Assembly: GCA_036250225.1 (NCBI GenBank)
Contig: JAPZLL010000043.1
Span: forward strand, 186,001-250,000
Direction: 5' to 3'
Source: Cercophora sp. LCS_1
Lineage: Eukaryota; Ascomycota; Sordariomycetes; Sordariales; Lasiosphaeriaceae
Length of the DNA stretch: 64,000 nt
In this document: one piece after another, positions 58,501 through 64,000 of the stretch
Numbering within the stretch: position 1 is the first letter of the stretch
Layout of the letters: each line of letters starts with the position of its first letter
Program-made: the position numbers and the translations under genes
The notes under the pieces: generated by a model
Seen by the model: the letters and a program-made list of their open reading frames with translations, nothing else
Databases searched by the model: none
Told to the model about the DNA's origin: nothing

Positions 58501-58744
58501 GAGCATCGAAGCCTTTCTGATAAAAATTGGTGGGGCCGGCCAGCGGAGAGGGAGAGAGCCTGAAGCGCCATTTTCCCGAAAGGAGTTGGGCTTTGGAGCG
58601 AGAGACATCACGGAACAAGGCGTCATTGGCATTGTTGTAGAGAAAGAAGTGGTTGCGGGGCGGAAGAGTGTTCCGGTGGATCACCTTGAGGTTATTCCAG
58701 TCCGGGGTCGAAGCGGGGATAACGTGCACCGGAGAGTTGTTCAT
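55535..58744 (-). CDS. GH2 beta-galactosidase, LacZ type
   Basis: Four exons, 58744-58402, 58344-58061, 58013-56669 and 56622-55535, give 1019 residues, close to the 1023 of E. coli LacZ and collinear with it. The domains run: sugar-binding (WQCQGYGKGPQYTN, DPPHVPIDDNECGRYVTRF), two Ig-like domains around the barrel, the TIM barrel (LRGVNRHEHHPDSGRAV, NAIRTSHYINDP, DESDLECHG), and the C-terminal small-chain domain (RPRTDNDRG, WFGRGPGESYRDK). The acid/base is Glu455 (WSLGNESGYGRNH) and the nucleophile Glu519 (VVLCEYVHAMGNGPG). There is no signal peptide, so it is probably intracellular, hydrolysing lactose or imported galactosides. The start at 58744 is the ATG nearest the conserved region; upstream in-frame residues look random. 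It is divergent from the GH74 gene. Confidence 0.94.
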
Positions 58745-59498
58745 CCTCAAAGCGGTTGCTGCGTCCGACGCAGCTAAACAAGAATAGTGACAGGCTCGGC
58801 GCGTCGACCTCCACGATGGGTTGCGGGAGGGATAACGGCCCGTCACTCTGACCTAGAGGCGCTCTAGTGACGATTGTCAATTCAACGCTTCCAAGACGCA
58901 AGGAAAGAAGGGAGGGAGAGAGCAAAGGAACCCCTTCCTTTCTCTGGTGAACTGGATCTGGTCACGTTCCACCCCGCCGAAGCGCCGTCATGCGGGCGGC
59001 GGGAAATGCGGGGGATCAGCACCAGCACCAAATCCCGGGTCCTAATCCAGGACACCAAGCAAATGAGCAGGACCAGCAAGACCGGTAGGGTTAGGGTCCT
59101 CTTCTACCAAACATAAAACTTCCGTCAATTGGGATGAACCATCCGAAGCATCAAACAACGTTGGATGGATTTTCCGATATTGCGCTGCGAGGTACCCGTC
59201 TTCCGTTGCTACCGGCCATGACTTCCCGCTGCAGCATGCCGCCGCGCACTCCCCCTGTCGTGCGGAGGGAGAGACTCCAGACGGTTGGAAGAAGTAACAT
59301 CGTCGGCTCTTGTCCCTCATTTCCGGACAAACGAGATGCCATCCCAGGTCCATGGGCAATTCGCATACTGCCATGCATCCGGGAAGGCGGGTAGCGAATT
59401 GGCTTGGCCGGCCCAGCAGCATCATGGATCCAGGTTATTAATTCAAGCATTCCCCGTTATTCGGGCCCTGCTGTGGCTTTGTCTGGCACGTCCTCAAG
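58745..59498. promoter_or_regulatory. Shared divergent promoter of the GH2 and GH74 genes, 754 bp
   Basis: The two hydrolase genes start 754 bp apart on opposite strands. A GCGGGG at about 59008-59013 fits the CreA SYGGRG core. I see no clear GGCTAA element and no obvious TATA box. Co-regulation by carbon source is inferred from arrangement only. Confidence 0.5.
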
Positions 59499-62287
59499 AT
59501 GAAGCGCCTTTCAGCCATTCAGCTGCTTCTTGCAGTGGCCGCTCCGGTCAGGGCTGCATTCTCGTGGAAGAATGTCAACATCGGCGGCGGTGGTGGTTTC
59601 GTCCCCGGCATCGCCTTCCATCCGACAGCAAAGGGTGTTGCCTATGCCCGGACGGACATCGGAGGCCTTTACCGGCTGAACCCGGATGATTCCTGGACTC
59701 CCATCACCGACAGTCTCGCCACTGATGAGAAATGGTGAGAATGGCCTCCTGTTATTTGACTGCTCTCAGCTAACAGAATAGGGGCTCATGGGGTATCGAT
59801 GCCGTGGCTCTGGACCCCCAGAACCCGGATAAGGTTCTTGCTGCCGTGGGTATGTACACCAACAGCTGGGACCCGAACAACGGCGTCATCATCCGCAGCT
59901 CCGACAGAGGCAACACTTGGTCAAGCACGACACTTCCCTTCAAGGTCGGAGGAAACATGCCTGGTCGCGGCATGGGTGAGCGTCTTGCAGTGGACCCCAA
60001 GAACTCCAACATTGTCTACTTCGGCGCTCGCAGTGGAAACGGCCTCTGGAAGAGCACCGACGGAGGTGCCACATTCACCAAGGTCGCATCTTTCACCAAC
60101 GCTGGAACATTCGTTCCCGATCCAAGTGATGTTGGGGGCTACAACGGTGACAAGCAGGGGCTGGCCTTTGTCACATTCGACTCGACATCGGCTCTGACAA
60201 ACGGCGCCACTTCCCGTATCTTTGTCGGAACCGCGGACAACATTACTGCGTCTGTCTACGTCTCCAGTGACGCCGGTGCTACCTGGGCTGCCGTCGCTGG
60301 CCAGCCCGGCAAGTACTTCCCGCACAAGTGCAGACTCCAGCCGACCGAGAAAGCCCTTTACCTCACCTACAGCGACGGGAGCGGCCCCTACGATGGCAGC
60401 TCTGGCGCTGTCTACCGTTACGACATCACCGCCGGCACATGGAAGGACATTACCCCGGTCTCAGGTGGCGACCTTTTCTTTGGGTTCGGTGGTCTGGGCG
60501 TTGACATTCAGAAGCCGGGAACACTCGTTGTTGCTACCCTGAACTCTTGGTGGCCCGATGCCCAGCTGTACCGGTCGACCGACTCTGGCACGACCTGGTC
60601 TCCCATCTGGGAGTGGGCTGGCTATCCCAACATGAACTGGTACTACAGCATGAACACTGACAACGCGCCGTGGATCAATGCCGGTTTCATTTCGCAGGAT
60701 ACCAAGCGACTTGGCTGGATGATCGAGGCCCTCGAGATCGACCCGACAGACAGCGACCACTGGCTCTATGCCACAGGCCTGACCCTCTTCGGTGGCCATG
60801 ACTTGACCAAGTGGGACACAGTCCGCAACGTCAGCATTTCGGTTCTCGCCAACGGAATCGAGGAGATGGCCGTCCTTGGTCTCGCTTCTGCTCCTGGCGG
60901 CTCCGAGCTGCTCGCCGCTGTCGGCGATGACAATGGCTTCACCTTCAAAACCGACAGCGACCTGGGCACATCGCCGCAAAAGCCGTGGATGACCCCGATG
61001 TGGACCTCATCTACCGACGTCGACTACGCCGGAAAGAAGCCTGCTAACGTCGTCCGCATTGGCAACTCAGCCGGCTCTCAGCAAGTAGCTGTCTCGTCTG
61101 ATGGCGGTGTTTCTTGGAACATCCACTACGGCGCCGACACGGCCAAGTTCGGCGGCAGCGTTGCCTACTCCGCCGATGCTGACACCATTCTCTGGTCTCC
61201 TTCCAACGCGGGCGTCCTTCGCTCGCAGCACCAGAGCACCTTTACCGCCGTGGCATCTCTGCCGTCGGGCGCTGTCATTGCCGCCGACAAGAGTGACAAC
61301 GCCATCTTTTACGCCGGCTCCGGTGGTTCTTTCTATCGCAGCACCAACACTGCGTCTTCGTTTGCCGTCGTCGCCAACGCGCTGGGCAGCGCCACCTCTG
61401 TCCGTGATATTGTTGCCCACCCCAAGGTTTCCGGCGAAGTCTGGGTAAGCACCGACGTTGGTTTGTTCCGCAGCAGTGATTTTGGCGTCACCTTCACTCA
61501 AGTCGTCGGCTTGACAAACACTCAACACATCTCATTCGGTGTTGGATCCGGCACAACCTGGAACGTCTACGCCCTCGGCAATGGCGTCGCCGGCGCCAAG
61601 CTCTACGCCAGTGGTGACAACGGTCTCTCGTGGACCGACATCCAAGGCAGCCAAGGCTTCGGTGCTCTCTCCGCGTGCAGACTCGTCGGCAGTGCCAACG
61701 TGCCCGGTCAAGTTTATGTCGGCACCAACGGCCGCGGTGTGCTGTACGCCAAGGGCGTCGTGTCCGGCTCTTCGTCTACCACCACCGCTGCCGGCACCAC
61801 GACAGCCCCGTCGACGACATCCTCCAGGACGGCAGCTTCGGTATCTTCCACAACTGCCACAACTGCCACAACCGCAACGACTGAGGATTGGTGCGAGCCT
61901 GAGCCTACTACCACGAGCCGTCCGGCAACAACGACGGCTGCGCCGGCCACCACTCGCACCGCCTCGTCAAGCTCGTCGACATCGCCTTCCGCCACTACAG
62001 AGGACTGGTGCGAGCCTGAGCCGACAACAACTAGCCGGCCCGTGACAGCAAGCTCTTCGTCCACTTCGTCAAGCAGCTCGTCGTTGCCTACGACAACCAC
62101 CAAGTCAACACCGACAACATTCCGCACCTCGACCACCTCGACCACATCAACCACTCCGCCCGCGACCACTTCGTCTATTGCGCAACGCTGGGGACAGTGC
62201 GCAGGCATTGGATGGGCGGGGCCGACGGAGTGTATTTCGCCGTGGAAATGCACTTATCTCAATGACTGGTATTCCCAGTGCATGTAA
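59499..62287 (+). CDS. GH74 xyloglucanase with C-terminal CBM1
   Basis: Two exons, 59499-59734 and 59782-62287, give 913 residues. The signal peptide is about residues 1-19 (LLLAVAAPVRA). The mature N-terminus FSWKNVNIGGGGGFVPGI and the following ARTDIGGLYRL are diagnostic of GH74, and Asp53 in this block is the expected catalytic base. The second catalytic Asp should be the one in VSSDGGVSWN. Two seven-bladed propellers with Asp-box-like repeats (SSDRGNTW, STDGGATF, SSDAGATW) fill residues 20-740. A Thr/Ser-rich linker of about 130 residues follows, then a CBM1 of 36 residues (QRWGQCAGIGWAG to WYSQCM) with its cysteines and aromatic face for cellulose. The enzyme is secreted and cuts the xyloglucan backbone, endo or chain-end mode undetermined. 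Neighbours are GH2 (divergent) and GH43 (convergent). Confidence 0.96.
61880..62041 (+). repeat. Duplicated cysteine motif in the GH74 linker
   Basis: Two copies of the segment TTEDWCEPEPTTTSRP (61880-61923 and 61997-62041) are separated by a Thr/Ala/Ser-rich spacer. Each carries one Trp and one Cys, unusual for an O-glycosylated linker. Confidence 0.9.
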
Positions 62288-62444
62288 CCAGCACGGCGCC
62301 GTTGCTCTGAGATATCTTTTCTGATGTATATATTCCACCTCCGTACATAAGAACATCGTACATATCACATCATTTTTGTTGCCTAGGTCCAATGCCTCTC
62401 CACCTTGAAACATGTGCTTTTTATGTTTCGCGTTGCCAACATCG

Positions 62445-62486
62445 CCCCCCCCCCCCTCCCCCTCCCCCTTTTTTTTTTTTTTTTTT
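62445..62486. repeat. C12 and T18 homopolymer tracts between convergent genes
   Basis: Twelve C at 62445-62456, further C runs, and eighteen T at 62469-62486 lie in the 204 bp between the GH74 and GH43 stop codons. The T run ends six bp before the GH43 stop, so on the minus strand it is a poly-A stretch right after that stop codon. Confidence 0.9.
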
Positions 62487-62491
62487 CGTAA

Positions 62492-64000
62492 TCATGCAAC
62501 CCACTCCCGAGCCTGTCCCTCCCCTTTATACTCCCAAGCATTAATCGCAGCTGCCGTCTTCCCCTCCCCGCCATTCCTTGTCGCAAACGCCCCCAGGATA
62601 ACACCCGTAAAACCCCAACTCACAGCATCATTATCAGCCACCTTGACGGTCTTTATCTCACCGCCAGCTTTCCCAACCCCAAAGGCGTAATGGCTACTAG
62701 TAACCGCTTTAATCTCCAACACCAATTCACTCCCTCTCCATTCCTTTGGCAGCGGCATGACGGTCGTTTTCGGAACGGGCACGTACGACGCTGCTTGGAA
62801 TCGGACCTGAGGGATCAGATCGGTGCCTGTTTCTAAGGATGTGTTGGTTCCGGGGAATGGGTGGGTTGAGGCCGAGGCAGGGAGGAGCGCGATGCCCATG
62901 GTAATGTGATGGTTTTGCGTGAGGAAGGCCGAGACGCCGGCTTCTTCGTTGAGGGTGGTGGGGTTGTACGAGAGGGTGATGCGGTAGGTGAAGAGGGTGT
63001 GGGTTTGGCGGCGGCCAATGAAGGTTTGGCCGTCGGGGCCGTGGAGAGGGCCGGCGTAGTTGCCGTTCAGGGCGGTGAGGTTGAGGTAGGAGGGGTGCAG
63101 GAGGAGAGAGGTCGGGGAGAGGGTGTAGGAGGTGGGATGGGGGTAGCGCCAGTGGGTTAAGTGGAGGGGGAGCGTTGTGTTGGAGGAGAAGGTTAGGGAG
63201 TCTGAGGAGGCGACGTATTGGCTGTGGGCTGTTAGGGTCTGTAGCGGGGATTGGGTAGGGCAGGAAGGGGAAACATACCCAGCTCCGCGGAGCGCGGTGG
63301 CGTTGGAGGGTGGGAGGGTCCAGCCGGTGAAGGTGCCGTTGATGGGCGTCCAAACGGGGAATTCGTTGGGCGGCCATGTTACCGCTGTGAGGACGGTTTC
63401 ACGGCCCATGGGGTAATTGATGTAGTTCGGACCGGAGCGTGTGGAGAGGGCAACGCCCCACCTGACCGGGTTATCATCACTTGTGGTTTCTGAGAGAGAG
63501 AGAGAGAGAGAGAGAGGGAGAAGTTACCAGTTCCCGTTACCGTCTTGGAAGAGGTCGGCGTGGCCCACTGTTTGAACTGGGAGATTGATGTAAGCTGGCC
63601 CGGGAGGTGGAGTTGGGAAATCACCCACAAAGGCTCGTCGTGTTTGCGTTGGTCAACACCGGGTTGGCGGGATTCGACTCGTATGGCCCAGTGATGTTCT
63701 TGGATCTCGCCATGGTGACCATGTGGCCTAAGCCAGTACCGCCTTCGGCCGCAAGCAAGTAGTACCATCCGTCTCTACGATAGACGTGCGGCCCTTCAGG
63801 AGCCATTCCCCCAGTACCATTCCAGATGATTTGCCAGTCACCAACCGCGCCGGTGTCGAGATTTGCCTCTGCTAGCTGCAGGTACGGCCTGAGGACGTAT
63901 AAGTGACAACACCAGACACAGGAGTCGAAGAGGGAGATGCGAAACTCGGCACCCACCCGACCTGCCATGCATGAGCTCCAACAATGTACGTCTTGCCATC
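62492..64000 (-). CDS. GH43 glycoside hydrolase (beta-xylosidase/arabinofuranosidase type), 5' end outside window
   Basis: Four exons are visible: 64000-63957 (partial), 63888-63629, 63576-63528 and 63461-62492, about 441 codons; the N-terminus lies beyond the right edge. Family blocks: DGKTYIVGAHAWQV, LQLAEANLDTGAV, MAPEGPHVYRRDGWYYLLAA with the general-acid Glu in PEGPH, EGGTGLGHMVTMARSKN, and GHADLFQDGNGNWWGVALST. NYINYPMGRETVLTAVTWPP and EFPVWTPINGTFTG mark the passage to the C-terminal beta-sandwich (GH43_C2-like), which fills the last 270 residues. Such enzymes release xylose or arabinose from hemicellulose. The last intron carries a CT microsatellite as its pyrimidine tract. Convergent with GH74. 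Confidence 0.9.
63492..63516. repeat. (GA)12 microsatellite inside a GH43 intron
   Basis: Twelve and a half GA units on plus, read as CT on the coding strand, lie inside the 66-nt intron 63527-63462 of the GH43 gene. Confidence 0.95.

Overview
The window is nuclear DNA of a filamentous ascomycete (Pezizomycotina, most likely a Sordariomycete). The support is short GT-AG introns (about 48-140 nt, several with CTAAC-like branch sites), GC-rich C-ending codons, and a gene set typical of the group: a velvet regulator, HIR1, GPI18, an AA9 monooxygenase, a GH74 xyloglucanase with a fungal CBM1, a P450 and a CAP59-type glycosyltransferase. The class is an inference; no rRNA or marker gene is present. 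I found no tRNA, rRNA, CRISPR or intact transposon. All intron positions below were read by eye from splice sites, and each multi-exon model sums to a whole number of codons.

Layout. 0-6 kb: a GNAT acetyltransferase, a CAP59-like glycosyltransferase and a GT32 glycosyltransferase, all on minus. 8.8-13.4 kb: a lysine-rich histone-H1-like protein beside the histone chaperone subunit HIR1 (both plus). 15-19.3 kb: a 437-residue protein I do not recognise, a secreted acid phosphatase and a small Cys-rich protein (all plus). 19.3-33.4 kb: about 14 kb without a gene I can support, ending in the spliced leader of a VosA-type velvet regulator (33.7-35.1 kb). 35.7-41.8 kb: a secreted GH43 enzyme, an SNM1/PSO2/Artemis-type DNA-repair nuclease and a divergently transcribed P450. 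42.4-48.7 kb: a conserved fungal protein of unknown function, GPI18 and a four-helix-type membrane protein. 49.8-54.7 kb: an AA9 lytic polysaccharide monooxygenase and a YTH-domain RNA-binding protein. 55.5-64 kb: a polysaccharide-degradation group with a LacZ-type GH2 beta-galactosidase, a GH74-CBM1 xyloglucanase on the opposite strand from a shared promoter, and a GH43 enzyme running off the right edge.

How the genes fit together. Five carbohydrate-active enzymes (two GH43, AA9, GH2, GH74) lie in the right half, and three of them are contiguous. That suits a plant-biomass degrader; GH74 plus GH2 plus GH43 could strip and cut hemicellulose such as xyloglucan, but co-regulation is inference. 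The most useful sequence-level results are gene-model ones. The YTH and SNM1 genes contain introns whose length is a multiple of three and which have no stop codon, so naive translation keeps them. The velvet gene has a clear 5' leader intron and upstream ORFs. The H1-like gene carries an in-frame 21-bp tandem repeat, and the GH74 linker carries a duplicated cysteine-containing motif. I did not find a clearly novel multi-gene system.
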